Shown: one piece after another, positions 52,806 to 62,243 of the stretch | Layout: each line of letters starts with the position of its first letter | How positions within the stretch are numbered: the stretch's first letter is position 1 | Origin: CAVQYV01 sp963718295 [NCBI: uncultured Methylomirabilota bacterium] | Lineage (GTDB): Bacteria > Methylomirabilota > Methylomirabilia > CAVQYV01 | Length of the DNA stretch: 64,000 nucleotides | Assembly (NCBI GenBank): GCA_963718295.1 | Contig: CAVQYV010000005.1 | Location: 1 to 64,000, forward strand | Reading direction: 5' to 3' | Program-made: the position numbers and the translations under genes | The notes under the pieces: model-generated | Database searches by the model: none | What the model saw: only the letters and a program-made list of their open reading frames with translations | What the model was told of the DNA's origin: nothing

Positions 52806-54096
52806 ATGGCTATCGTCCGCCCCTTTAGGGGCCTTCGCTTTAACCCAAAGAAGATTGCCGATCTCGCCTCGGTCATGTCTTTGCCCTATGACGTCCTGAC
52901 CGATAGAGATCGGGAGGAGCTCTATCAGGCCCACCCCTGCAATATCATCCGCATCATCTGGGGAAAGGATCTCCCGGGAGATGGACCCCAGGAGAACAAG
53001 TATCTCCGGGCGGGCCGCCTCCTCAAGGAATGGGAGGCAGAAGAGATCCTGATCCAGGAGGTGCGCGAATCCTTCTATCTCTACGCCCAGGACTTCCCGA
53101 TGGAAAAAGAGATGAAATCGCGCCAAGGGATCATCGCCCGGGTCAAACTGGGAAACAGAGACTCGGATGCCATTCTGGGGCACGAGAATACCTTTCTGGA
53201 ACAACGGACCGACCGCCTCGATCTGATCCGTGCTACCGCGGCGAATCTCGACCCCATTTTCGCCCTGTATGAGGGGAAAGGCACCAGCCTGGAGGCGGGC
53301 ATGAAGGAAGAAACAGGGCGATCTCCGCTCCTCGATATTCGAGATCGATGGGGCGTGCGGCAGCGCCTCTGGGCCATCCAGGACACGGACCAACACCGCC
53401 TCATCATGCAGGAGATGGCACAACGGCGATTATTCATTGCAGACGGGCATCACCGCTTTGACGCGGCCCTCCAATATCGCCGGGAGAGGATGGCGGGAGA
53501 CAAGGGAGGGCCCAAGATAGACCCCGGATATCACTATACCCTGATGACCCTGGTCGCCATGGAGGATCCTGGTCTGATCGTCCTGCCCTACCACCGACTC
53601 CTCCGTGAAGTCCGGGGCTGGGATCTCCAGAAATTCCTGCCCCAGGCGCGAGGCGTTTTTTCCGTAGACGGAAGTGGCACTTCCCTCCCAAGGAGAGGAA
53701 AGGGAAGCCTTTGTGCGCCAGCAACTGGAAAAGGAGGATCATCCGGCGCATCGTTTCGCCCTGTATGCGGGTGGAGATTCTCTATTTCTCCTCACCCGGA
53801 CCCGCTCGGAAGCCTCTCCCCAGTTGGACGTGGCCATTTTGGAAGAGGTGATCCTGCAAGGACTCTTAGGGCTTCAGGGTCCCGATAAAGAAGGGAAAAT
53901 CAATTACACTCACGATATGAAGGAGGCGTTGGGCCAGGTGGAGGGAGGAGCCGCTGATCTGGCCTTTCTTCTCCGGCCCACCTCGCTGGAGGAGATCCAG
54001 TACGTCTCCTTGGCGGGAGAGAAAATGCCCCAGAAATCGACCTACTTTTATCCCAAGCTCCTCTCCGGGCTGGTGATCAACCCCTTGGATCCCTGA
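52806..54096 (+). CDS. DUF1015 family protein (frameshifted)
   Basis: Repaired length is about 430 aa. The family opening is IVRPFRGLRFNPKKIADLAS followed by VMSLPYDVLTDRDREELYQ and HPCNIIRIIWG. The central RLFIADGHHRFDAALQYRRE matches the DGHHR motif shared with ParB/SerK-like nucleases and kinases. The frame breaks near 53,672, then continues EEREAFVRQQLEKEDHPAHR to QKSTYFYPKLLSGLVINPLD. In known members it is a soluble protein of uncertain function. The break looks like a single-base error. Confidence 0.8.
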
Positions 54097-54124
54097 GCCA
54101 GAAGGAGGGAGGAAAGGAGGAATT

Positions 54125-55165
54125 ATGAACAGGCGTGAATTCTTGAAGAGTGCTGCCGTGGCCACCTTGATGATGGGTGCAGGCCCTGAGGCCTGGACGA
54201 AGTTGGCCCAGGCAAACGAATCACGGAAGGAAATCGTCAGCAGAAGCCGGGTGGTGGTGTCCCATCATCCGGAGGCCACCGATTCCGAGGGAAGGATAGA
54301 CAGGAACACCTTGAGCAGCCTGTTGGGGGAGGCGGTGAAGGGTTACACGGAGAAGGATGATTTGCGGGATGCCTGGGCTTCCCTGCTGCAGCCCTTCAGC
54401 CCTTCGGATATCTTCGGCATCCGGGTCAACTGTATCGCCGCCAAATGCCCCACGCGTCCGGAAGTGGTCGAGGCCATCGTGGAAGGCCTCAGTCTGATTG
54501 GAATCCCCAAAGAGCAGATCATCGTGTGGGACCGCACCGGCTGGGAGATGACCAAGGCCGGGTATACCCTGAACCAGGGCGACAAGGGCGTCCAGTATTA
54601 TGGTCTGGACGCGGAAGGCGTAGGCTTCGATGAGGGAGCTACGGTTGAGATTCCCAGCGCGGGATTGATTCTGCCCCTGGGAAGGCTCCTTTCCACCATC
54701 TGTGATCATATCATCAATGTCCCGGTCATCAAGGACCATTCCACTTCCGGATCCACCTTCGCCCTGAAGAGCGCCTATGCCTATCTCCCGCTCTACAAAG
54801 CGATTCCGAGGAATGACCAATGGGTCAAGGCGATGCATTCCCATCGTTGTGATCCTCAGATTGCGGAGTTGAACCTTTGTCCTACCATCCGAAAAAAGAA
54901 TCGGGTGGTGATCGGCGACGCCCTGTTGGGGGTTTATGACAAGGGACCCATTGCCCCGGCCAATTGGAGGTCCAACCGCCTGATCATTGGAAAGGATATG
55001 GTGGCGACGGACGCCGTTGCATTGGATATTTTGGATGGAAAAAGGGCTGAGCAGGGCCTGCCTTCCGTCAGGGAAAAGGCCAGCCACATCCATACGGCAG
55101 CAAGCTACGGGCTGGGCCAGGATGATCCAGCCCAGATCGATAAGGTGGAGCTGAACCTGGGTTAG
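54125..55165 (+). CDS. Exported DUF362-domain protein 1
   Basis: A 346-aa protein with a Tat-like leader (MNRREFLKSAAVATLMMG). The DUF362 domain shows IFGIRVNCIAAKCPTRPEVV, IIVWDRTGWEM, DHIINVPVIKDHSTSGSTFA and KDMVATDAVALDILDG. DUF362 proteins often occur with ferredoxins, and one member acts in NADPH- or cluster-dependent chemistry, but no general function is established. AAGGAGG precedes the start. It is the first gene of an apparent operon with a second DUF362 gene and a polyferredoxin. Confidence 0.85.
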   Translation: MNRREFLKSAAVATLMMGAGPEAWTKLAQANESRKEIVSRSRVVVSHHPEATDSEGRIDRNTLSSLLGEAVKGYTEKDDLRDAWASLLQPFSPSDIFGIRVNCIAAKCPTRPEVVEAIVEGLSLIGIPKEQIIVWDRTGWEMTKAGYTLNQGDKGVQYYGLDAEGVGFDEGATVEIPSAGLILPLGRLLSTICDHIINVPVIKDHSTSGSTFALKSAYAYLPLYKAIPRNDQWVKAMHSHRCDPQIAELNLCPTIRKKNRVVIGDALLGVYDKGPIAPANWRSNRLIIGKDMVATDAVALDILDGKRAEQGLPSVREKASHIHTAASYGLGQDDPAQIDKVELNLG

Positions 55166-55257
55166 AGGGTGGGTCCTTGGGCGCCATGGGGATCGCACAA
55201 TTTGACGCATGAAATGACGGCACGAAATAGCAACCAGGGAAGGGAGAGGTAGCAAGT

Positions 55258-56168
55258 ATGGAAAGAAGGGATTTCTTGAAGCTGTTGCTTGGCACCGGAG
55301 GAGGATTGCTGCTCCCGCCCATAGACTCCCTATGGAGCGGGGAGCAGGTGGGTGCGCAGCCGGACCTGCCGGCTCTGGCGGTGGCCACGGGATCCATCCC
55401 CTCCCGAACGACGGTGGCCGCGATCCAGGCATTGGGAGGGATGAAGCGATTCATCAAGACCGGTGATGTGGTGGTCGTCAAGCCCAACATCGGATGGGAT
55501 CGCACCCCGGAGCAGGCTGCAGACACGAATCCGGAGGTCGTCGCCACGATTGTGGCTTTGTGTTTGGAGGCAGGAGCCAAACAGGTGAAGGTTTTTGACA
55601 ACTCGGTGAATGATCCGCGGCGAACCTACACCCGCTCCGGCATCGCGGAGGCAGCCAGAAAAGCGGGAGCTTCAGTCCTATATGTGGATCACAGCAAGTT
55701 CAAGGACATGAAGATCCCGGGGGGAGAGGCCTTGAAGAGCTGGCCCATCTATACCGAGGTAATGGAGGCAGACAAGCTCATCAATGTCCCCATTGGCAAG
55801 CAGCACGGTCTCTCCAAACTGACCCTGGGCCTGAAGAACTGGATGGGTGCCATCGGGGGACGCCGCTCCCTCCTCCACCAGCAGATCGATCTGGCCTTGG
55901 CGGATTTAGCCACGGTCATCAAACCCCATCTGGTCGTCCTGGATGCCATCCGCATCCTGGTGGCCAACGGCCCCCAGGGGGAAGCCCCAAGGATGTTCGC
56001 AATACCAATACCATTGTGGCGGGAACGGATCAGGTGGCCGTCGACTCTTACGGGGCCACGCTTTTCGGCTTGAAGGGCAGCGATCTCGGCTACCTCCGAG
56101 AGGCCCAGTCCCGAGGCCTGGGACAACTGGATTATAGGCGGCTGTCGATGAAGACCGTGAGCGCCTGA
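55258..56168 (+). CDS. Exported DUF362-domain protein 2 (frameshifted)
   Basis: About 303 aa when repaired. It has a Tat-like leader MERRDFLKLLLGTGGGLLLP, then DVVVVKPNIGWDRTPEQAAD, AKQVKVFDNSVNDPRRTYTR, DKLINVPIGKQHGLSKLTLG and LKNWMGAIGG, the best-conserved DUF362 block. The frame breaks in a C/G homopolymer near 55,975-55,985, then resumes NTNTIVAGTDQVAVDSYGAT to the stop. GGAGAGGTAG lies before the start. It is paralogous to the previous gene and probably part of the same exported complex. Confidence 0.8.
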
Positions 56169-56177
56169 GGACAAGCA

Positions 56178-56786
56178 ATGCAGGCCAGGAGGTCTTCCCT
56201 GTTCCTTCTTTCTGCGCTCTCTGCGCTTGGGCTTATCGCCATGGCTCCGGTGGTCGCAATGGTTACCCCTTTCCCCGCCTATGCCAACCAGATCGAGCCC
56301 TCGATCGCCGATTCTCTCCTCTCTGCAACTCCCAAGGACGGAGAAATGCCGGGCTGGGCTCGCGACGGGGCCCCGGCCCTCTGTTTCGATGAGTCCTCCC
56401 TATCCGAATATATCGACGGGGCGGCCCCCTACTATCTGGAGCGAGGGGCGGTAGCGGTCCTATTCCAGTATTATGTGGGCCCAACGGCAGGAGAGGACGT
56501 AAGGATTGAGATCTATCGGATGAGGGATGATACCTCGGCTCGCGGGCTTTTTGGGGACATCGTGAAGGACAGGCCCGCCTCGGAGCAAGACGAGACCAGG
56601 GAAATCGGCCAGGGTCGGCATCTGGATCAGGCTTTATTGGGCGTCTACCTCCTCGAATTCCATGAGGGTCCTTTCTTCGTTCGAGTGGACGGAAAGGGAG
56701 AGGGCCTCCAGGCGAAGAGGGCCGTGATCGAATTCGGCGGTCGAATCTCCCGCGCCCTCAGAGCCAAAGGGCCGGCCGGCCGATGA
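56178..56786 (+). CDS. Exported DUF6599-like protein
   Basis: A 202-aa protein. An N-terminal hydrophobic segment (SSLFLLSALSALGLIAMAPV) acts as a signal. The rest reads SLSEYIDGAAPYYLERGAVA, DVRIEIYRMRDDTSARGLFG, FFVRVDGKGEGLQAKRAVIE; the YIDGAA...Y and YRM/LFG blocks are what I associate with DUF6599, proteins found with DUF362 and polyferredoxins. No cofactor motif is visible. It overlaps the next gene by four bases (ATGA). Confidence 0.65.
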   Translation: MQARRSSLFLLSALSALGLIAMAPVVAMVTPFPAYANQIEPSIADSLLSATPKDGEMPGWARDGAPALCFDESSLSEYIDGAAPYYLERGAVAVLFQYYVGPTAGEDVRIEIYRMRDDTSARGLFGDIVKDRPASEQDETREIGQGRHLDQALLGVYLLEFHEGPFFVRVDGKGEGLQAKRAVIEFGGRISRALRAKGPAGR

Positions 56787-58387
56787 GGAACCTTCGGCGC
56801 ATCTCCCAGGCCCTCTTCCTGCTCCTTTTCCTGCTCCTGGTCCTTGCCACGCGCTACGGGGGCAGCGACGAGATCCGCTATCCGGTAAAGGCCTTCCTGG
56901 ACTTTGATCCCCTGATTGCCCTCTCCACCTTCTTGGCCGCCCACTCCTTGCCCCGGGTTCTCCTCTGGTCTCTCACCATCGTGCTGCTGACGGCCCTATT
57001 GGGGAGGATATTCTGTGGGTGGATCTGCCCTCTGGGCACCCTTCATAACCTGATGAGCTCCCTGCGGAAGAAATCCTCCTGGGCGGATCAGGAGAAGCGG
57101 CTTCATCGATGGCAATCTCTCAAATACTATCTCCTCGTGGGCCTGCTCGTCTCCTCCCTCTTCTCGCTCCAACTGGTGGGATTCTTCGACCCCCTTTCTC
57201 TGCTGATTCGATCCTTTGCGGTCTTCATCGACCCTGTCCTGAATATGATCAGCCAAACCCTCCTGGCCGCCCTCTCCCACACCGGAATTCCCCTCCTGGA
57301 GAGGACTGCGGGCACCCTCCAATCCTGGGGACTGGATACCTTTTTGGCCTATGAGCCGCCTCACTTTCGCCAGGCCGAGGTTATTGGCATCATCTTCCTG
57401 GCCATCCTGCTCCTCAATCTCCTGGGCGCTCGGTTCTGGTGTGTGACCCTTTGTCCATTGGGCGCCCTCCTGGGCCTTCTCTCTCGATTCAGCCTTCCTC
57501 GTCTCCAGATCTCGGAGAATTGCAGGAGCTGCCGAATCTGCAATCTTCATTGCCAGACAGCGGCGAGTCCTTTTCCCGTCGATTCCTGGAAGAAGTCCGA
57601 ATGCGTTTATTGCTGGAATTGCCAGAAACTCTGCCCGGAAAAGGCCGTCCAAATCCATCTCCCGGGGAGAGCCCCGGGGACGAAACAAGCCTCCTCCGGA
57701 GTAAACCTGGTAAATCTGGAGCGGAGGCGGCTCCTGGGATCCGCCCTTGGCGGCGCCCTCTTGGTGCCCCTGCTCAGGAGTGGCCCATTTATCACCCTTC
57801 CTTCTCCTCAGCTGATTCGACCCCCCGGCGCCCTGCCGGAGGAGGAATTTCTGCAGCGCTGCATCCGGTGCGGGGAGTGCATGAAGGTCTGCCCCACTCA
57901 TGGTCTGCAGCCTACCTTCTTCGAGGGAGGGCTCCAGGGCCTCTGGACCCCGGTCCTAGTTCCACGCATGGGTTACTGTGAATACTCCTGCACCCTCTGC
58001 GGTCAGGTTTGCCCCACCGGGGCCATTCAGCGGCTCCACCTTACTGAAAAGCAAAAGGTCCGCATCGGTCTGGCCTTCGTCGACCGCGACCGTTGCCTGC
58101 CCTACCATCAGGGCATTGCTTGCATCGTCTGCGAGGAGCTCTGTCCCACCCCTAAGAAGGCCATCTGGCTGGAGGAGGGCTCGGTGAAAGATCGAGTGGG
58201 AAGGGTGAAGAGGGTGAAACTGCCCAGGGTGGATCTGGATCTTTGCATCGGCTGTGGAATCTGCGAAGAGCGCTGTCCCATCGTGGATTGCCCAGCAATC
58301 CGGGTCAGCAGCATCGGCGAATCCCGTTCCTCCCAGAATCAGCCTTTATTGCCTGGCGGGGGCATGACCCCGATCCCGCAAGATTGA
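56783..58387 (+). CDS. NapH/CcoG-like membrane polyferredoxin
   Basis: A 534-aa protein. The membrane half has about five helices with the NapH-type motifs GRIFCGWICPLGTLHN and FWCVTLCPLGALLG. A soluble half carries several [4Fe-4S] clusters: CRSCRICNLHC, CVYCWNCQKLCP, CIRCGECMKVCP, CTLCGQVCPTGAIQ and CIGCGICEERCP. A Tat-like RRRLLGSALGG sits between the domains. It would move electrons from the quinone pool or cytoplasm to exported partners, plausibly the DUF362 proteins. It is translationally coupled to the upstream gene and ends the operon. Confidence 0.9.
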   Translation: MRNLRRISQALFLLLFLLLVLATRYGGSDEIRYPVKAFLDFDPLIALSTFLAAHSLPRVLLWSLTIVLLTALLGRIFCGWICPLGTLHNLMSSLRKKSSWADQEKRLHRWQSLKYYLLVGLLVSSLFSLQLVGFFDPLSLLIRSFAVFIDPVLNMISQTLLAALSHTGIPLLERTAGTLQSWGLDTFLAYEPPHFRQAEVIGIIFLAILLLNLLGARFWCVTLCPLGALLGLLSRFSLPRLQISENCRSCRICNLHCQTAASPFPVDSWKKSECVYCWNCQKLCPEKAVQIHLPGRAPGTKQASSGVNLVNLERRRLLGSALGGALLVPLLRSGPFITLPSPQLIRPPGALPEEEFLQRCIRCGECMKVCPTHGLQPTFFEGGLQGLWTPVLVPRMGYCEYSCTLCGQVCPTGAIQRLHLTEKQKVRIGLAFVDRDRCLPYHQGIACIVCEELCPTPKKAIWLEEGSVKDRVGRVKRVKLPRVDLDLCIGCGICEERCPIVDCPAIRVSSIGESRSSQNQPLLPGGGMTPIPQD

Positions 58388-58504
58388 GTCCGCAAGATTG
58401 AGATTGACCCTCAAGAGGCAATTGTGGTAAGGAGCAAAAGCGCGGGGCATGTAACGGCGACGGAATGCCCCGGTCGAAATCGAATCGGAAAGGAGGTGAG
58501 ATAG

Positions 58505-58750
58505 ATGCCGGTCAAGAAGGCGGAAAGCAAGACCAAGAAGGCGGGGACCAAGGTGGCCGCTCCAGCGAAGAAGACTGCCCCAGCAACGAAGAAAGCCTCG
58601 AGCCAGAAGAAGGTTGCGGTGGGCGACGGTTTCGAATGCAAGGTATGTGGGCTGGTCGTGTCGGTAATCGATGATTGTGGATGCGTGGAGGTGTGCGATC
58701 TGATCTGCTGCGAGAAGCCCATGAAGCCCAAGAAGGTGAAGGCCGCTTGA
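58505..58750 (+). CDS. Desulforedoxin-like protein with lysine/alanine-rich N-terminal tail
   Basis: An 81-aa protein. Residues 1-38 are Lys/Ala/Thr-rich, reminiscent of histone H1-like or DNA-associated tails. Residues 40-75 read GDGFECKVCGLVVSVIDDCG then CVEVCDLICCEKPMKPKK. The C-x2-C plus C-C arrangement matches the FeS4 site of desulforedoxin/rubredoxin-type proteins, with three additional cysteines (C58, C60, C64). A GGAAAGGAGGTG ribosome site is present. It may be an iron or zinc protein that associates with nucleic acid (inference). Confidence 0.7.
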   Translation: MPVKKAESKTKKAGTKVAAPAKKTAPATKKASSQKKVAVGDGFECKVCGLVVSVIDDCGCVEVCDLICCEKPMKPKKVKAA

Positions 58751-58766
58751 GCCGATCGGGCCCAGG

Positions 58767-59288
58767 CTAAGCCTGAACGTCTGTGGAAGGCTCTTTGCCA
58801 CGGGTGACCGAGGCCACGGTGAGCCGAGGACCTAAGATCTCCCGGAGGGAGCGGGGATCCAGAAGGATTTGACATCCCCACCGCCCAGCACTGATGGAAA
58901 TCTGATCCTGTTCCAGGACAGAGGAATCCATGATTAAAGGGAGGTCCCGGCGAGTGCCGAGGGGACTTACTCCCCCGATGAAATACCCAGTTACTTTGTA
59001 CACTTCGTCTTTGGCGGCGAGATCGACTCGCTTTTCCTTCAATACGGGGGCAAGGGTCCTGAGGTCCACCTGGCGGTCACCCGGGCAGAGGACCAGGAAA
59101 AATTCGTTGGCCGGAGTCTTCAGCAGGAGCGTCTTGACGACCTGGCAGAGGGGAATCTCCAGGCTTCGTGACACCTCTTCCGCATTTTTCTCCTGGGAGG
59201 GAAAGGTGGCCAGACGAAAACGGACCTGCCTCTCCGTCAGGATCTTCAAGGCCGGAGTGGAAGAGCTACTCTTCTTTTGCCCTTTCAT
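58767..59288 (-). CDS. YbaK/EbsC-type aminoacyl-tRNA deacylase
   Basis: A 173-aa trans-editing protein of the INS/YbaK superfamily that hydrolyses mischarged tRNA such as Cys-tRNA-Pro. Diagnostic blocks are EVSRSLEIPLCQVVKTLLLK, FFLVLCPGDRQVDLRTLAPV, VTGYFIGGVSPLGTRRDLP and ISAGRWGCQILLDP. The start at 59288 overlaps the upstream thioesterase gene by 23 bases, implying coupling. It is convergent with the desulforedoxin-like gene. Confidence 0.88.
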   Translation of the reverse strand: MKGQKKSSSSTPALKILTERQVRFRLATFPSQEKNAEEVSRSLEIPLCQVVKTLLLKTPANEFFLVLCPGDRQVDLRTLAPVLKEKRVDLAAKDEVYKVTGYFIGGVSPLGTRRDLPLIMDSSVLEQDQISISAGRWGCQILLDPRSLREILGPRLTVASVTRGKEPSTDVQA

Positions 59289-59727
59289 GGCATGCGCCGT
59301 TCTCTTTGGACTTTCGATGGACAATTCCCTGACAGGAGGCTATCCGAATTCCCTCCCCGCTTGAGATCTCCATGAGATAGGTTCCGGTGCGGCGGCTGAG
59401 GTGAAGCTCGTGCGCCTCTGCCATCAGGGTGGATCCCGGAGGAGGAACGGAGAAATAGGTGATATCCAGATGGAGCGCCACGGCAGGAACTCCGTGGCTA
59501 TTGGAGGCGGCGGCAAAGGCGTGATCTGCCAGCGCGAAAATTGCGCCTCCATGAATTGAGCCCATGAAGTTAGACATCTGGGGTCCAAGCTCCATTTCAA
59601 GCTTCGCGAATCCCTCGCCCAATTCCAGGACGCGAATCCCCAAATGACGGGCGAAGGGATCGTCCTCCAGCCTCTCTTTCAGGCCCGTCAGGCTCCGGCC
59701 CCCCTCTCCTGCCTTTCCTTCTTCCAT
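59266..59727 (-). CDS. PaaI-type hotdog thioesterase
   Basis: A 153-aa acyl-CoA thioesterase of the PaaI/YdiI class. The hotdog signature MSNFMGSIHGGAIFALADHA contains the catalytic HGG loop; the substrate-facing helix AFAAASNSHG follows, then VALHLDITYFSVPPPGSTL. The start at 59727 (MEEGKAG) is preferred to an Arg/Gly-rich upstream extension. It shares a short overlap with ybaK downstream. Confidence 0.88.
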   Translation of the reverse strand: MEEGKAGEGGRSLTGLKERLEDDPFARHLGIRVLELGEGFAKLEMELGPQMSNFMGSIHGGAIFALADHAFAAASNSHGVPAVALHLDITYFSVPPPGSTLMAEAHELHLSRRTGTYLMEISSGEGIRIASCQGIVHRKSKENGACHERAKEE

Positions 59728-60015
59728 TTCTTTTTCCTCTTTTCTCGTCACCGGACCTTTCGCCCAATGTCCCCGCGGCTGACTTCCTTTTCTGCCGGCC
59801 GCACCTCTCATCTCCTTATATCATCAACTCCTCTGCCAGGGCAATCCTGAGTCCATGGGAGTAATCGATCAGGGAAGCGGCCCGCGGCGGCCACAAGGCA
59901 TGCCGGGGCGGCAAGACATCTCGGGGCGGTTGACAGCCCTTCTCCCTTGGGATAAGGTCTATCCGGATCGGTCTGCGTTTGCCAACTCCATTCCGATGAG
60001 AAAGGGCTTGCAAAG

Positions 60016-61050
60016 ATGATGAAAGGCCTAATGAAGACCCGTCTGGGAGCAGGAAATGTGGAGATCCAGGAGATCCCGGAGCCCAAGCCCGGTCCGGGAG
60101 AGGTGCTGATCGAGGTGAAGGCCGCCGGGATTTGCGGGACCGATATTCACATCTGGAAGGATGAATACAAGTCGGTCCCTCCCATGGTGATGGGCCATGA
60201 GGGGAGCGGCGTGATCGCAGCTCTGGGCGAAGGGGTGGAAGGCCTCTCGGTGGGGGATCGAGTCACCTCCGAGACCTTTGCCCGGTTCTGCGGAAACTGC
60301 TTCTTCTGCAAGCAGGGAAGACCCAACCTCTGCCCGGGGCGAAAGTCCATCGGCACCCACCTGAATGGCTTCTTCACCAAATATCTCATCATTCGCGCCA
60401 CAGCGGTCCATCGCCTCCCGGAAAATGTCAGCTTCCGGGCAGGCGCCCTGTCCGAGCCTCTGGCCTGCTGCACCCATGGGATCCTGGAGAGGACTCCGGT
60501 CACTGCTGGGGATTGGGTCCTGGTCTCCGGGCCGGGGACCATCGGCCTTCTCAGCCTTCAGCTGGCCAAAGCAGATGGAGGAAAGGCCATCGTGTTGGGC
60601 ACGGACAAGGACGAAGAGAGGCTGGCCTTGGCGAAGGAATTGGGGGCCGATGAGGCGATCAATGTGGACAAACAGGACCCCACTGCCCTGATCCAGGAAC
60701 GGACCGACGGGCTGGGGGTGGATCTGGCGATCGAGTGCGCCGGGGCGGCCGCCTCTTTCAACCAGTGCTTGAAGCTGGTGCGTAAAGGGGGGCGGATCAG
60801 TCAGGGAGGCTTGTTTGGAAAACCCATCACCTCAGATGTAGAGCTCGTAGCCATGAAGGAGTTGGAGGTCTTCGGCTTCTTTAGCCACGTGCCGAGCGCA
60901 TGGGATCGTGCCCTCAGGCTCATGGCGGAAGGGAAAGTGCTCACCGAACCCCTGGTCTCCCATCGTCTCCCCCTCACCGAGTGGCAAAAGGGATTCTCCC
61001 TGATGGAGAGGGGCGAAGGCCTGAAGATCCTCCTCTTTCCCGAGGATTGA
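60016..61050 (+). CDS. Zinc-dependent medium-chain alcohol/polyol dehydrogenase
   Basis: A 344-aa NAD(P)-dependent MDR enzyme similar to sorbitol/threonine dehydrogenases. The catalytic zinc ligands are C40 (AGICGTD) and H61-E62 (GHEGSG); the structural zinc cysteines are C92, C95, C98 and C106 (FCGNCFFCKQGRPNLC). The nucleotide-binding loop is VSGPGTIGLLSLQLA. The substrate is not determinable from the sequence. It lies alone between convergent genes. Confidence 0.9.
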   Translation: MMKGLMKTRLGAGNVEIQEIPEPKPGPGEVLIEVKAAGICGTDIHIWKDEYKSVPPMVMGHEGSGVIAALGEGVEGLSVGDRVTSETFARFCGNCFFCKQGRPNLCPGRKSIGTHLNGFFTKYLIIRATAVHRLPENVSFRAGALSEPLACCTHGILERTPVTAGDWVLVSGPGTIGLLSLQLAKADGGKAIVLGTDKDEERLALAKELGADEAINVDKQDPTALIQERTDGLGVDLAIECAGAAASFNQCLKLVRKGGRISQGGLFGKPITSDVELVAMKELEVFGFFSHVPSAWDRALRLMAEGKVLTEPLVSHRLPLTEWQKGFSLMERGEGLKILLFPED

Positions 61051-61163
61051 CCCAGGAAGGTGGACCGCCCGCGAGTTTACTCGCAGGCGGGGGATATGAG
61101 TCACATATGATTCGCGGTCCAGGCTGCGGGGCCGCCGGGCACGATCCGGTCAACCCGCTTCCC

Positions 61164-62243
61164 TTATTCTGCTTCCGTCATGTCGAGGTGGGCAGGCAGA
61201 GGGGCCTCCAGAAAGCCTGAGAGGTTGGAGGTGGTGAGCACCCCTCCCTCGGAGGTGATGATCAGGCCCGCCATCTCGGGGCGATCCTGAAGCAGGGTCA
61301 TCCCCCGATCTGGGCCCAGGAGAAAAACGGCCACCGAGGGCAGATAATCGTGGCTGAGCCGCGGGGCCAGGATGGTAACCGCCGAACAGCCGGGGGCAGG
61401 ATATCCAGATCGGGCATCGATGATGTGGTGGTATCGCTTTCCATCGATCTGAAAATAGCGCTCATAATCCCCGGAGGTTAGAGAGCAGCCATCCTTGATC
61501 CACAGCATTCCGATGAGCTCTCCGCTCCTGCGGGGTTGTTGGATGCCGATTCGCCAGCCTTTTCCCTCTCTTCCCTCGCCTCTCGCCAGGATATCCCCTC
61601 CGATATTGACCAGGTAATTGTCCAGGCCTTGATCCTGCAACACTCCTCCGGCCCGAGCTACGGCATGGCCCTTGGCGATCCCCCCCAGGTTGATCCTCAT
61701 CCCCGGCAGCATCAATTTGACCTCCTGGGTCTTTCGCATCAGACAGACCTTCCGGTAGTCCACCGAGGACTTGGCCTGAGCCAGCTCCATCGAAGAGGGG
61801 AGCCTCCTCTCCTTGGCGCACTTTCCCCAGAGCTCCCAGAGCGGAGCAAAAGTGATATCGAATGCCCCCTCGGTGAGGCAAGAGATGGTTTGGGCATGAT
61901 CCAGGAGCCCAAATACCTCAGGTGACACCCTCACCTCTTGGCCGGCGGGGGCGGCGTTGATCCGCGAGACCTCGCTATTCGGCCGGTAGTAGCTCATCAG
62001 ATCCTCGATGCGGCGGATTTCGGAAAAGGCCTGATCCATCGCCCTTTGAACCTTTGATTCATCCGGATCGATGACCGTGATCTCTACCAGGGTGCCCAAG
62101 AGGGACCGGGCTTCCTTGACGATCGCAGCATGGCAAGGGACAACAAGGCCTAAAGAAATTGCCAGGAGAAGGGTGGCGATCGCACTGGATCGCTTCTGAT
62201 GGCCTCGAGGCTCACGCAATAGACGCCACATGGCGGATCTCAA
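61164..62243 (-). CDS. apbE: FAD:protein FMN transferase (ApbE)
   Basis: A 359-aa exported flavin transferase that attaches FMN to a threonine of partner proteins. A signal-like segment (IATLLLAISLGLVVPCHAA) is followed by LGTLVEITVIDPDESKVQRA, MRINLGGIAKGHAVARAGGV, NYLVNIGGDILARG and the metal/active-site blocks SLTSGDYERYFQIDGKRYHH and IIDARSGYPAPG. It overlaps the FMN-binding-domain gene by four bases, matching enzyme with likely substrate. Confidence 0.92.
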   Translation of the reverse strand: MRSAMWRLLREPRGHQKRSSAIATLLLAISLGLVVPCHAAIVKEARSLLGTLVEITVIDPDESKVQRAMDQAFSEIRRIEDLMSYYRPNSEVSRINAAPAGQEVRVSPEVFGLLDHAQTISCLTEGAFDITFAPLWELWGKCAKERRLPSSMELAQAKSSVDYRKVCLMRKTQEVKLMLPGMRINLGGIAKGHAVARAGGVLQDQGLDNYLVNIGGDILARGEGREGKGWRIGIQQPRRSGELIGMLWIKDGCSLTSGDYERYFQIDGKRYHHIIDARSGYPAPGCSAVTILAPRLSHDYLPSVAVFLLGPDRGMTLLQDRPEMAGLIITSEGGVLTTSNLSGFLEAPLPAHLDMTEAE

